Source: Nematopogon swammerdamellus (lineage: Eukaryota > Arthropoda > Insecta > Lepidoptera > Adelidae). Taken from it: a stretch of DNA of 64,000 bases. Below are positions 22,816-33,484 of this stretch, in pieces. Under the pieces are notes generated by a model that was not told the DNA's origin, searched no databases, and saw only the letters and a list, made by a program, of their open reading frames with translations. The stretch covers positions 806,001 through 870,000 of the forward strand of contig OX336337.1 in the NCBI GenBank assembly GCA_946902875.1, in the 5' to 3' direction. The first letter of the stretch is position 1. The number at the start of each line of letters is the position of its first letter. The position numbers and the translations under genes were made by a program.

Positions 22816-23034
22816 CTACATGAGAGCTGACTGACCGCGCAGTTGGAAAAAGTATGCGTGAACACTGATAACTCTGATAAGAGAACCGAAGTTAACTTTT
22901 TCCATACAAAATCGTTTTTCGGCATTTATGTTTTCTAGCCCCCTAAATCTTATCCGAATTAAATCATTTACAATTTGCGATTTCTACTTTTAAACTGGTA
23001 TGTACTTATATTATGTAGTGCAAGTATATTATAG
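22816..23034. other. No feature recognised
   Basis: Short AT-rich interval between repeats. Confidence 0.4.
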
Positions 23035-23262
23035 TTTATCATAGTTATTTTCCATATATTATATTTTACATTCCCACACTCAAGTCTTTTGCTACTACCT
23101 ACTTATATATCACAACACATGACTCTCAAACATCCAAAGGTTGACTGGGAGAAATCCCTGTAAGGGATAAGTCCGCCTTTGCCCCTCATGTAAATTACTT
23201 ATCGTTTGTTACTGTTAAATGTTTTGGAGCAATAAAGTATTTCTATCTATCTATAATTTTTT
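23035..23262 (+). mobile_element. LINE 3' end with ATCT tail
   Basis: Near-identical to 14180-14457: ccaaaggttgactgggag, aagggataagtccgccttt, ttggagcaataaagtattt, ctatctatct tail. Confidence 0.8.
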
Positions 23263-23588
23263 TTTGTCTTAAGGACAGTGCAATCTACGTTCCTTTTATT
23301 GTTTTGTTTAGATGAAATATACCTACAACACCGAAGCTAAAAATTTGTATTTAGACCGAAAAAAATTGATTTTTTTATATTTTGAAGTCATGAAGTTCCT
23401 TAAGCTTTATGGAGTCATCACTTTAAAAATTCAAAAAATAAAACGTAGATTCGACTGTCCTTATTACAAAAAAAAAGAGAATTGTAAAAATCAGATAAGG
23501 TTTAGGGGGGTAAAAAACTTAAATGCCGAAAGACGATTTTCTATGGAGAAAGTTAACTTCCGTCTCGTCTTAACATAATACAAACCAG
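23263..23588. other. AT-rich spacer, no gene
   Basis: A lysine-rich 88-codon frame on the plus strand (23312-23578) follows AT composition and shows no family. Confidence 0.35.
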
Positions 23589-23895
23589 CCAGCCTCCTCG
23601 GTAGCTCAGTGGTTCGGTCGGTCGACTGATGACCCTCAGCGCGATCAGTACATGGATCGGTGACCGCTCGACCGTTGGAGGCTGACCGTGGTTCGGATTC
23701 CACGTAAAACTGTAGGTCCCTACCCTTCTTACCTTACTAGGTGGTAGGGTTTATCCCGCCCGGTTTGATACCACCGCGCTGTATGGAACGTCGTCGGTCG
23801 AAACGCTTATACGTAAATAGTTCGTGTTTTCCGTCCAGTTCAGTGTAGCCGACATGAAATGGAGAGAAGCGTTGACATGGCACCTAGCACAACAG
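23589..23895 (+). mobile_element. S2 SINE: tRNA/5S-rRNA head + tail T
   Basis: The head has a tRNA A-box-like gtagctcagtgg, a 5S rRNA-like segment (gatcagtacatggatcggtg then accgctcg) and a B-box-like ggttcggattcc. Tail T follows (ggtggtagggtttatccc, gtgttttccgtccagttc). Sister copies lie at 44646, 58212 (-), 59703 (-) and 61172. It is truncated before the terminal ccataaaa. This type resembles the 5S-derived SINE HaSE3 reported from Helicoverpa, from memory. Confidence 0.85.
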
Positions 23896-23899
23896 TACG

Positions 23900-24230
23900 T
23901 ACTTATTTTATTTTTATTTTATTTATTTATCTCTTTATTTTAGCCAACTAGGACCACATTGAAAATACATATTAAATGTCTTAACCTAAGAACTAAAATT
24001 ACTTTTTCTCCACTAGTGTTTGTACGGGTCGCAATAAAGACCCGTATGCGTAGTTATGTGTAGTATATTAGACTTTTTTAAGCGATATACCTTATATTGT
24101 TTATTCTAGAGTTTCATCCATAGGTAGGTTCCAAGTATGCTTCGACATGTAAATTCCGCCAGTTCTAAATTCAATGCAAAGAAGAACTGACAAACAAACT
24201 TCGCAAGTCACAATGTATATATTATAGTAA
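23900..24230 (-). mobile_element. LINE 3' UTR fragment
   Basis: In plus-strand text attccgccagttctaaattc then aagaagaactgacaaacaaa is the inverse of the ttcttgtcagttcttctt motif of a CR1-like 3' UTR. The same block is at 30000-30170. The ttatttatttatct run at 23925 would be its tail. Confidence 0.55.
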
Positions 24231-24319
24231 CTTACAAATAATTAAACTATACTACCGCTCACTAGAACATTAATATTTACAGCAGAAACATACGTCACTA
24301 CGTACTTACTAGTCAAGAA

Positions 24320-24475
24320 TATATTATATTTTACATTCCCACACTCAAATCTTTTTGCTACTGCCTACTTATATTTCACAACATTATACTCTCAAACATC
24401 CAAAGGTTGACTGGGAGAAATCCCTATAAGGGATAATTCCGCCTTTGCTCCTCATGTAAATTAATTACCGTTGGA
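24320..24475 (+). mobile_element. LINE 3' end, truncated
   Basis: Same family as 14180-14457 (ccaaaggttgactgggag, tcctcatgtaaattaatta), cut before the aataaagtatttct part. Confidence 0.7.
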
Positions 24476-24495
24476 GTATTGGCGGCCGTGGGCAC

Positions 24496-24652
24496 GAAAA
24501 CGGAGTGTGGGAAGACCACCCGCCAGGTGGGACGACATCAAGTACGACGGCAGAAAGCAGTGGTTCCGTACCGCTGAAGGCCGGGAGGACTGGAGGAAAA
24601 TTGGAGAGGCATATTTCCAGCAGTGGACGCTTACACGCTGACTGACTGAAAC
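24496..24652 (+). pseudogene. RTE-type LINE, ORF C-terminus and tail
   Basis: The plus strand encodes RPPARWDDIKY then KQWFRTAEGREDWRKIGEAY and FQQWTLTR before a stop, the conserved C-terminus of RTE-clade ORFs, followed by a gctgactgactga tail. One codon is missing relative to the copy at 36239 (DDIKY versus DDDIKY). 5' truncated. Confidence 0.8.
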
Positions 24653-25326
24653 GTTTGCTAAATATATAATGCTGGCAGGACAATATTTCAAAATTGCGAG
24701 AGTCGTCAAAACGGTCTGTAATAGGAATTAAGGTGATCTAAGACTGCGTCTGACTCGAATTTCAAGAAGTTGTCCACCAATATTACTTACCTGACGGATT
24801 CAGTTTTAATATATGTAAAACTTCATTTATCAGCAAAGATCTATAGCTTTTTGAAAATAGATTTGATTAACTTCGCTCGATAGAAAATAATCATGAACAT
24901 GCCTCTGAATTTAGTTATAAAAACGTATTTAAGGCAACGTGACCAAATCAAGGCTATGGAAAAAATATATTTTATTTGTTGAATATACTCGTATATCTAA
25001 ATCCCTAACTTTTTATTTTTTTGTTTCGACCCGTAGTTTTGGAATAAAAAAAACTGGTTGTCTGTAAAGTCGGTTCACGGACGATAGTTTTACGTGATGA
25101 CGTCATAAAGTATATAAAGTGCGAAGTCAGATACAAAATCAGTTTATAATACTTTATCGTGCTTAGAAATGTGAGTACTTTAAAAACTAATAATATTAAG
25201 AAGAAAAGCTGTCAGACTGACGGGGTAAATTTTTTTTCTGAAAATTTGAAAAAATGAAAATTTTATAAAACCGGTTACCTGACAGCCTCGGCAGTGGATA
25301 TTTACCGTTTTTATTTAGATTTTTAT

Positions 25327-25529
25327 TAATTTTGTGTATTTTTATAAGTTTTTGTAGAATATAAAATATGTAAAATTAATTTAAGTACATGATAAAAATG
25401 TGAAAATAAAGATTAATTATCAATATAATTTTGTGTATGTTTATAAGTTTTTGTAGAATATAAAATATGTAAAATTAATTTAAGTACATGATAAAAAATG
25501 TGAAAATAAAGATTAATTATCAATATAAA
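25327..25529 (+). repeat. Tandem duplication, two 100-bp units
   Basis: Two near-identical AT-rich units start attttgtgtatttttataag and attttgtgtatgtttataag and both end aagattaattatcaatata. Inside A-B copy 3. Confidence 0.95.
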
Positions 25530-25539
25530 CTTTTAATTT

Positions 25540-25724
25540 ACGACATCTACATATCAAAGCGCATACTACAACGTTGCAACACCTACCTAACTGCGAATCT
25601 CACCTACTGGTGACAATTCGCTTCACTAGTACGCCATCTACATATCAAAGCGCGTACTACAACGTTGCAACACCTACCTAACTGCGAATCTCACCAACTG
25701 GTGACCGAATTTCGCTTCACTGGT
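25540..25724 (+). repeat. Tandem duplication, two units of about 91-94 bp
   Basis: Units start acgacatctacatatcaaag and acgccatctacatatcaaag, share acaacgttgcaacacctacc and end in a cttcact-ggt motif. The second unit runs directly into the tRNA-like segment. Confidence 0.95.
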
Positions 25725-25728
25725 ACAT

Positions 25729-25811
25729 GACCGATTAGCCGGGTGGTTTAAGACGTCTGGTCGGTCACAATATATTGGTGGCAGGGACCGCGGGTTCGAG
25801 GCTCGCAAAAG
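25729..25811 (+). other. tRNA-like sequence
   Basis: gaccgattagccgggtggtt resembles a tRNA 5' half with A box (TAGCCGGGTGG), and cgggttcgaggctcgc gives a B box and T-loop. The middle (ggtcggtcacaatatattgg) does not fold into a convincing anticodon arm, so I do not call a functional tRNA. Confidence 0.6.
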
Positions 25812-25971
25812 ACGGACAAATATATTTTGTATTTCCTACTCTCCTTATATGCCTCTCTATCGCTTGTTACCCGCTCTCGCTTGCACACACAGGTTCAGAC
25901 GGAACGTGACACTTTTTCGTGTGTGCAGCCGGTGTTCATCAATTTATAAGACGTGACGTCATCGCGTAAAA

Positions 25972-26787
25972 AATAAAAACCTAATTTTTGATTGATTTAT
26001 TGTGTTGCATCCTACTCCAACCAGCGAAAGTGGCGCCTTGAAAGAGGAGTACGGGTGAATACGGATTGACAGGGCCTTAAGAGGATTCTATAGGACATTA
26101 AACGAAAATTATTATATTTTTTAAAACTTCAAACAAAAATTTAGTTCTATGCAGTACATAATATGATTTTTTTTTTAACTGGATAATATGTACTAAATAC
26201 TGAAGCAGGCTTTTTAAATTTACAGTATTTTTCATGACAATAAATTTCTGAATGTGACTTTATTTTAATTTCTTTTGTCGAGCTAGCTCCATGCTGGATA
26301 ATTATTTTGGAATAAAATGTATGTCATTGTATAGGGAATTTAATTTTATTGACAATAAAGCATTATTTGAAAAAAAAACAAATCCTAATAATTTTTAAAC
26401 AAACAAAAACTACAAAATTCACCATATAAAAGCGCGCAATGCGCTCGATTACTCGGTACGCCGAAATAGCATTTTTCATATGAATTCTCTTAAATATTAA
26501 ATTTCAGCGTTCTTGCAGTGCGGAGCTCGCTGTACACATGTCACGGCGCAGTTTATAGCCCGAGCGATTAAAATTGCTCGCCCGTACTGCGGCAGTCTGG
26601 TCTGGACAGATCCCGACGTAATGAGCACTAGTTCTAGCCGTCTTAACGCAATGACCATGTGCGCCGCCGGGGCGGGGCGGGGCGGGGCGGGCGGCTAGCC
26701 GGTTCGTCTGGACGAGACGTGACGCATCGCATTTAGATTTTATATTCACTATCGTTAAATTATCTTAAGATTTCATGTAAAAATAAT
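25972..26787. other. No gene recognised; GGGGC run near 26675
   Basis: AT-rich to 26400, then balanced sequence with several short open frames and a (ggggc)4 run at 26670-26695. No family recognised. Confidence 0.4.
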
Positions 26788-27228
26788 ATGGCGTACTTTA
26801 GTCCTATTCTTCGTATTTGTCGTGCATACGAAATTATCAGGGATAAAGATGCAGATATAGATATATATCATTACTCCGTAGCTCGGTTTAAAAAAAGTGT
26901 GACAACTGTTTTATCTAACTTATCTTCTGACGGTAATTAATTATAGTTATCAAAATTGTAGATTTAGCCAGACGTAAAATTTTATATCTTGTTTATTTTC
27001 CTTTTTTGCTTAGTTTTTATTTAAATTTTTCATAGTTTAGAGATTGTTTATGGTTTTATACTGAAAATATATAGGTAGTCAACATTGTTTTTCGTTAGCA
27101 AGTTAGTTAGCATGTTGTGTACTTTATTTTGGAGAGTTGACTGCTCCTGTAAACTGTTGTAGATAAGCCGTGTGTTGTGTCAACTTCTCTGTGAAAGTAC
27201 CTAAAACAAATAAATAAATAAATAAATG
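26788..27228 (+). pseudogene. LINE 3' end with C-terminal 50 codons
   Basis: A 50-codon open tail reads MAYFSPILRICRAYEIIRDK and DIDIYHYSVARFKKSVTTVL, the style of LINE ORF2 C-termini, then a stop at about 26940, about 250 bp of AT-rich 3' UTR and an aaataaataaataaataaat tail ending at 27228. 5' truncated. Clade not determined. Confidence 0.6.
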
Positions 27229-27264
27229 TTCTGGCGTATAAAGTAGGTACGTCTTATTTTGTTT

Positions 27265-27740
27265 CTAGACTTGTAATTCCGGAACTGAGACAGATGCGGC
27301 ATTTTCCTTAAAGAATTTATCAGTTGATTTAATAATTGAATTAATAAATTGATAATGTGTACATTGTTTCGTTAAATTATTATAGGTACCTTCGCACCTT
27401 ATTGAGTACGCCCAGCTTTTTAAAAGCCAGCTTGGCCTTGTCCTCGATATGGCGATATGGCGACGAAAGTTTAGATCTTGCGACAGTTCGACTCCGAGGA
27501 CCCCGCGTGCCTTGGAAGGAAGTAGCTGGTGTGAAAGCCGCTCTCTTCGCACTGAACGCGCAAACTTGTGTCTCGGAAGCGTTGAATTTGGTACTATTAC
27601 TACGACCACATTCGGAAATAGACTGAAACGTTTGTTCGAGTTCAGACACAAGTCTTCGCCACTTCTCATTCACAACATCCCGACTATTTGTTGTTTTAAG
27701 TTCCAGCATGCTACAGATGTAATCCTTTTCCAACGAGTCA
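27265..27740 (-). pseudogene. D1 Jockey-like LINE, RT C-terminal part, minus strand
   Basis: The minus strand reads KFNASETQVCAFSAKRAAFT, then HIEDKAKLAFKKLGVLNKVR, matching the plus-strand copy at 28500-28735 (FNATKTQACAFSAKNSPF, HIEDKAKLASKKLGVLNKAR). Frames shift at least once. It faces the plus-strand copy, separated by about 100 bp. Confidence 0.85.
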
Positions 27741-27845
27741 TGCAGCAGGTGGGTCTTCATGCCTTACTTGCTGCTTGATACTCGCCTTATCCTAATACAC
27801 TGCATAATGTGGTGGTCGGTGTTGTTATTTAATTTACAAGAGTAC
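27741..27845 (+). mobile_element. SINE tail-E fragment
   Basis: cagcaggtgggtcttcatgc, ttacttgctgcttgatac and gtggtggtcggtgttgttat are the sense of tail E, seen inverted at 46313, 46903 and 50877. It sits between the two D1 copies. Confidence 0.65.
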
Positions 27846-27846
27846 T

Positions 27847-29521
27847 TGGAAGTCTGCCTACGTCCAGCCGGTCCCAAAGAAAGGCGATCGTTCTGACCCT
27901 GCCAACTATCGTCCGATAGCGGTTACCTCCCTCTTTGCAAGGTGATGGAGCGAGTTATTAACGCTCAATTAATGACGTACCTAGAGACCAATGACCTCAT
28001 CTCCGACAGGCAATACGGCTTTAGGCCAAAGCGTTCGGCCGGGGATCTATTAGTGTACGTCACCCACCTCTGGGGTCAATCGCTTGAAGACTTTGGTGAA
28101 GCTATGGCTATTGGTCTAGATATATCAAAGGCTTTTGACCGCGTCTGGTACAAGGCACTTCTATCCAAGCTGCCGTCCTACGGCCTCCCCTCCGATCTGT
28201 GCGACTGGATCGCCGAGTTCCTGCATGGCCGCAGCAGTCAGGTCCTAGTAGACGGCTGCTGCTCTGATGCCATGGCTGTGAACGCTGGCGTTCCATAAGG
28301 CTCCGTGATATCGAATACACTGTTCCTTCTGCATATCAATGACTTACTATCCCTTGGTGATATTCACTGTTATGCTGATGACAACACGGTACACGGACGC
28401 TACGGCAGCCGCCCCAGTGCCAGTAAGGAGGAAGTGGAGGAGGGCAGGCGTAGTGTTGTTGCTGAAATTGAGAAAATCCTGCACCTAATTTCATTATGGG
28501 GCCATGAAAATCTGGTACAGTTCAACGCAACAAAAACACAGGCGTGTGCGTTTAGTGCGAAAAATTCGCCATTTTGCTCAGCCCCGAATTCCAGGGCACA
28601 AGGTTGAACGTTGATGACCACTTTAGTATCCTTGGAGTGGACTTAACCCGCGAACTCAACTTCGGCCGTCACATCGAGGACAAAGCTAAGCTTGCCTCTA
28701 AAAAGCTGGGCGTCCTGAACAAGGCGCGGAGATACTTTACGCCTGACTAAATCCTGCTGCTGTATAAGTCGCAGGTGAGGTCATGCGTGGAGTATTGCTC
28801 GCATCTTTGGAGTGGGGCTGCTCAGTATCGACTTGGCTTGTTAGACTCGATCCAAAGACGTGCAGTTCGCCAAGTTAACGACTTTGAAGTGTCCTGCAAA
28901 CTTGAACCTTTGCAGCTCCGTAGAGACATAGGTTCACTAAGTGTGTTCTATCGACTGTTCAACGGTGAATGCTCTGAGGAGCTGTTCGAAACGATTCCGA
29001 CTTCACCATTTCACCATAGGTTCACGCGTAACAGACAGGGAATGCATCCCTATACTGTAGAGCTGCCTAAAGTGCGGACTAAGCGCTCCAGTATTTCTTT
29101 TATCTTCCGCACTGCGAAACTCTGGAATGCACTTCCTCCCGATGTTTTTCCTTCAGTGTATGACTTAGGATCATTCAAAAGATGCGTAAAAAGGCATCTG
29201 TCACGCCGGCACGGCATTCGCAGCCCCCGTTCTAAAACGAATGCTTTTGGGCGTCGCTCGTCGGCTCAACCATCCATGCTGACGGCACCAAGTGTCTCGG
29301 GTATAAATTAAAAAAAAACTTACAGCATAACACCGATTACTCTGCTTTGTTTTATGAAGAGCGCGACATGCGGCTTCGTTTCACCTTCGAGTACGTGTCT
29401 AAAAGTCTCTGTGTGAAGTATTGTAAATGTCTATTGCTCTTCTGTATGTTTTCTTCTGTCTTCTTCTGTGTCTTTGTTAGTGTCTTTGTGTGCAATAAAG
29501 TATTTCTATTCTATTCTATTC
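27847..29521 (+). pseudogene. D1 Jockey-like LINE, ORF2 RT domain to 3' end
   Basis: The RT domain begins YVQPVPKKGDRSDPANYRPI, continues RQYGFRPKRSAGDLLVYVTH and the catalytic pairs DISKAFDRVW and HCYADDNT, then HIEDKAKLASKKLG and the C-terminal FYRLFNGECSEELFETI block ending at 29309. Breaks: a one-base frame change near 27938, a TAA at 28296 in the VPQGS motif, a frame change near 28600 and a TGA/TAA-type stop at 28748. The 3' end is gcaataaagtatttctattc with TATTC repeats. The endonuclease is absent (5' truncation). Lepidopteran relatives are annotated as jockey-type polymerases. Confidence 0.92.
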
Positions 29522-29524
29522 AAA

Positions 29525-29925
29525 TTTATGCCCATGGAAATTTTGTGATGCACGGGGATTGTGAATGTTATGCCGGCCTGAAAGGAGCCTTGTCACGTCC
29601 CTTTTGAAAAACCCCAGCCTGTACTTATAAATGGAAATATACGAGTATTCACTGGGCAGGGATTCCATCCCTACATGCTGGACTTACCGCGGATGCGTAC
29701 CAATCGATTCTGCAGATCTTTCCTCTACAGAACCGGTAAACTCTGGAACGCTCTCCCTGCTCATATATTTCCCCCAAGCACAGTCTCGGGTCTTTCAAGA
29801 GGGGCGTAAATGGGCACCTGCCAGGCCGGCATGGCATTCGCAATCCCCGCATACGACCGAATGTCCATGGGCGTAGTTAGACACCTTATGGGTGCCTAGG
29901 CGCCATATGTCGCGCTTTCAAAAAA
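29525..29925 (+). pseudogene. D2 Jockey-like LINE, C-terminus and 3' end
   Basis: The plus strand reads GFHPYMLDLPRMRTNRFCRS then FLYRTGKLWNALPAHIFPP with frame changes, and ends catgggcgtagttagacacc, ttatgggtgcctaggcgcc, cgcgctttcaaaaaaatt. It matches the inverted copy at 5932-6300. An additional cgccggc-type fragment of the same 3' end precedes it at 29555-29600. Confidence 0.8.
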
Positions 29926-29957
29926 ATTATGCTTACCCCGATTGTCGGGATATAGCG

Positions 29958-30018
29958 TGTGATATTTATGTATGTATGTATGTATGTACGGTCATTGTTT
30001 ATTGTTTATTGTTTATTT
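29958..30018 (+). repeat. (TATG)n and (TTGTTTA)n simple repeats
   Basis: About 7 TATG units at 29967-29992, then three ttgtttatt units. Confidence 0.85.
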
Positions 30019-30170
30019 AGCATCTATTGGCAGTACACTGCGCTCAGATTTGTCATATTTACATTGCAACATTCCGCCAGTTCGATTATCACAGCGAAGA
30101 AGAACTGACAAGAAACTTCACTGGAAATTTTTTCAATGTCCACTTAGTCTATACAAAAATGTTTGCCACT
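30000..30170 (-). mobile_element. LINE 3' UTR fragment
   Basis: attccgccagttcgattatc and agaagaactgacaagaaact match the fragment at 23900-24230; the ttgtttatt units would be its tail. Confidence 0.5.
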
Positions 30171-30902
30171 GCCTAGACACGCATGTGCTGATTTGTGACA
30201 TGCAGCAATTCATGACAAAGTGAAAACATTTTTACTATGAAATTGTATGGACTACTGGTTTCTGTCACAAACCACCACATGTCGTTATCGCATAACTAAT
30301 TAATTACATTCATATCGCATCATTAATTATTTATTTATCATGTGATTCTGACAACTTCTGAAGTATATAGGTATTATGTAAAAATTCCGGTGTATAGTGC
30401 CATCGTCAAATTTGATAAGAAATTTTATCAAGTCATTATTTGATTTTGTTAGTAAGCAAGTAACATACTACAATCCATAGTTACATTTATCATATCCATA
30501 GTTACACCTTGAACTTACCTCGTTAGACTACCGCTATACGTAACCCTGTATTCCACGTACTCCCCGCGGGAGCTTTGTAAATAATGAAGAGGTCGACGCG
30601 AGGCCAACTTAGTCAAACGAGAGCAGTTCCGCTTCCCCCCCACGTCCGCTCCATCACAGCCCCGCGGCGACCCCTATTAGATAAAAGCCTCTACGGGTCG
30701 TGTGTCACAATACGGCAGGGTAGCGGGCACTCACTGATCTTCATAGCTAATGTAAAAAAATAAATATATTTTCAGTTTTCAGGACATCAGTTATATAGGT
30801 ACGTAATTTAATTTAATTGGGTACAATGTTGCTATCTATATAACTGTAGAATTGTTAAAAATATTAGAAAGCAAAAAAACATTATAATTTTGTTTATAGA
30901 AA
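30171..30902. other. TE-poor interval; possible regulatory DNA
   Basis: Contains an AT-rich part with repeated taattaatt cores (30295-30340) and a GC-rich part 30540-30730. The phrase gggagctttgtaaataatga near 30568 resembles ggggagctgtacgtaatgaa near 61668. No gene. Confidence 0.3.
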
Positions 30903-30952
30903 GCCTGACGTCTAACGACTCTCATGGACGTTCGGTCGCGTTCGGGGGATGT
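30903..30952 (-). mobile_element. D2 LINE 3'-end fragment
   Basis: gacgtctaacgactctcatg then gacgttcggtcgcgttcggg is a diverged inverse of the D2 3' end. Confidence 0.5.
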
Positions 30953-31080
30953 TATTTAGACCCTATAACGTTTTAATAAATCCTACTTATCGTGCAGTTA
31001 TAATTTTTTTTTTTTTTTTAAATTAACCAAGTACGCATGCATTGGAAATAAATATTTCACATGCCGCATTACATATTAAA

Positions 31081-31316
31081 CTAGCTGTGCCCGCGGCTCC
31101 GCCCGCTCTCATATTTCACTTCACTGCTAACCTCATAAGCCATTTAGCGTGATAATAAGTAGCCTATAGTTGATGGAAAGAATCAGGCTATCTGTAGATT
31201 TGTTTTTATTAAAATCGGTTCAGTGGTTCTCGAGTTAAAAGCGGAAAGACAGACATACACTCAGACACTCAGACACTCAGACAGAAAGCAGACGTTGGAT
31301 TTTATTATAGGTAAGG
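31081..31316 (-). mobile_element. Hel-C Helitron-like element
   Basis: The plus strand starts a|ctagctgtgcccgcggctcc and runs through taacctcataagccatttag, aaaatcggttcagtggttct and agacgttggattttattata. The same block occurs at 37907-38130 (-) and 15000-15236 (+). Its CTAG end is intact here. Confidence 0.65.
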
Positions 31317-32208
31317 AAAGAATTAGGGAAGTTGCCAAAAGAGTTAGCAAAAATTAATTCCACGCAATGGTTACATTTTAACTTGGCACCGACTAAAGCC
31401 TCCTAGGGGGCTGAAACATCTTAAATAATGACCTTAACACATTCGGGAATGAGGCAACGCATTACAGCAGCCTCCGCGGTAGTCAGCCGGCTGTGGACGC
31501 CCGCCCGCCCTGGGGAGGCTCAGTTCATCAATATTGTAGGCGGGCGGGCGCCTTCTTGTCGAAAGCCTCGGCCGGGGGTGGTGGCGGCGAGGGGGCCGAG
31601 GTGGGGGGCGGTGGGGTGGAGCCGGAGGCGGCTGGCAATCAGCATGAGTGTCTTGCCTTGTTCTATTAATGGAAGTGCTTGGAAAGTATGGAGAGCGCTC
31701 TGAGACAACGTGTAAAATATGTTTATAGATTGTCGAACATATATAAGTTGTGGAAACATACATCCTTGTACATATATAATATACATTATAAAGGCGCGTG
31801 TTGTATGCATAGATTTTGTATTTATTTAATTCAAGACAAAATATGAGTACAATATAATTTGACACTGCACCCAACTAGGCACAGCTGCCGTTTTTATAGT
31901 AAAGTGCAATTCATAAAATTATATATGGGGACACAAACATTTCAAGTAATTTTTTTTTATTTTGTTGCTCATTCGAAAGCGTCTTCTTGCGCATGGCTCA
32001 AATTGCCCCTTCCGCCGCCATCTTGGTTACTGTTGTTTTTTCAAGCGCTCATACATACCGTTCTAATTACCTACCCCAAAGCAATCAAACCGAAGTCGTT
32101 GGGCTCGTCAGATTTTACTGTTTAATTTACTTTATTTAGTTTATGCGATGTCAAACTCTCCGATGTAATGGAAAAAAGTTTTCAGCTTTTAAAATTTTAC
32201 AACAGTTG
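31317..32208. other. No gene recognised; GC-rich 31460-31640
   Basis: The GC-rich segment yields a proline/arginine-rich open frame on the minus strand (31434-31874) that I attribute to composition. Rest AT-rich. Confidence 0.4.
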
Positions 32209-32391
32209 CGCACAGTGTACACAAGCTGTGCACGGTGTATATCAGCTACGTAAAATGTACACCAGCTACGCAAAATGTACACCAGCTACGCAAAATGTAC
32301 ACCAGCTACGCAATATGTACACCAGCTGCGCAAAATGTACACCAGCTACGCAAAATGTACATCAGCTACGCAAAATGTACACCAGTTGTGT
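32209..32391 (+). repeat. 20-bp minisatellite (caaaatgtacaccagctacg)
   Basis: About nine units with single-base changes. Since 20 is not a multiple of 3, all three frames rotate through the same peptide with a 20-residue period, so the open frame at 32168-32470 is a repeat product. Confidence 0.95.
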
Positions 32392-32539
32392 GACAGTCTA
32401 CACCAGGGCACAAATTGACAGGCGGCATGAAGCCGCTTCTATACTTCCGAGCTCGGCAGCCTATCAATGAAATTAAAGCAGCGCTTTATGCGGAATCATG
32501 ATTGCATTTTGTCAACGGGCGGGGGCGGGAGCGGAGGCC

Positions 32540-32557
32540 GGGGGGGGGGGGGGGGGG
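32540..32557 (+). repeat. Poly-G run of about 18
   Basis: Eighteen consecutive G in a GC-rich patch. Confidence 0.9.
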
Positions 32558-32857
32558 AGCGGTCGCTCCGTTTCCTTCTCCATATTCTTGCATAACGTGC
32601 AAATGTGTTATTGTCGAGGTCTGTTTTACCAGATTGCTGGCTGGGAAAGTGCGTCGCTCATCCGGTTTAATCCGGCCCAGTGGGCGGCGGAGGCTCATTT
32701 CATACGTTTTATGACTTGGCAAGGCAATCACATTTAGAGTAGCGCCATTGATTAGGTTGTCATAGATGAAACAGATGATTATTGGCTCACAACGTATGTT
32801 GGACTCGTAATCATTATTTGTGTTTATTTGACAAATTGACCAAATGTATTATAATAA

Positions 32858-33231
32858 CTAGCTTTTGCCCACGGCTTCGCTCGGGTGAAATTCGTGTTTA
32901 AAACGAAGAAAGTAAGTAAGCCCGCTACCGTATTTTTATTTCGGCGCGAGGAATAATTCGGTTTGTATGAGAGCCGCATCCTAGCGTAACCGGAACTGAA
33001 TTTTACTTAGCCTATTCTGTGTCACGTGTAGTTAAATGTGCTTGTACTAAGTTTCATCGAATTCAGATGACCGTTTTGAGAGTTATTGAGGAACATAAAT
33101 ACATACAGAAAATATTTCTAATAATCGTCAATTTAGTTTTAGAATCATACATAGAGTCGCTATCTATCTCATGAAACAAAGTAACTTACTTACTCCATGA
33201 CCATCCCTTACAGATTTATTATTAGTATTGA
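32858..33231 (-). mobile_element. Hel-B Helitron-like element, short copy
   Basis: The plus strand begins a|ctagcttttgcccacggc and ends cagatttattattagtattg-a, the inverse of the Hel-B 5' TC end at 2549. It contains the aaccggaactgaattttact and gtttcatcgaattcagatga blocks also present at 2700-2800 and 3770-3860. It shows the compact form of the composite at 2549-5157. Confidence 0.75.
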
Positions 33232-33484
33232 TTGATGTGATGATTGATGAGATTGGTTATTAAATGTGTGATTTATTACTGACAAAACGAAGAGATATAT
33301 ACCTAATAATTCATATTTATTTATTATATATATATTCTTGTATTTATTCTTATTTTATATTGTTGTTGTATATATTTTTATTGTATTGTACTGTATTGTT
33401 GTGATGTAATTTACTATGGGTTATAACTAAAAGTAAATAATAATTATTATTATATACAGTTTATATAAATTCTATACAGAGTGG
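33232..33484. other. AT-rich, no gene
   Basis: Low-complexity AT-rich sequence with a TATT/TAAT bias. Confidence 0.4.

Larger units (their letters stand above)
25050..25971 (-). mobile_element. A-B family repeat, copy 3, enlarged and carrying a tRNA-like sequence
   Basis: The inverted B end (aactggttgtctgtaaagtc, gtgatgacgtcata) is at 25050-25105 and the inverted A end (ttgcacacacaggttcagac, aagacgtgacgtcatc) at 25850-25971. It is about 920 bp against about 310-330 for the other copies. The extra length is two tandem duplications and a tRNA-like segment. No protein is encoded. Confidence 0.7.

Noticed and set aside
31434..31874. Proline/arginine-rich 146-codon minus frame
   Set aside because: GC composition effect, no domain, no splice context.
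32168..32470. 100-codon frame with QNVHQLRKMYTS repeats
   Set aside because: 20-bp minisatellite rotating through all frames.
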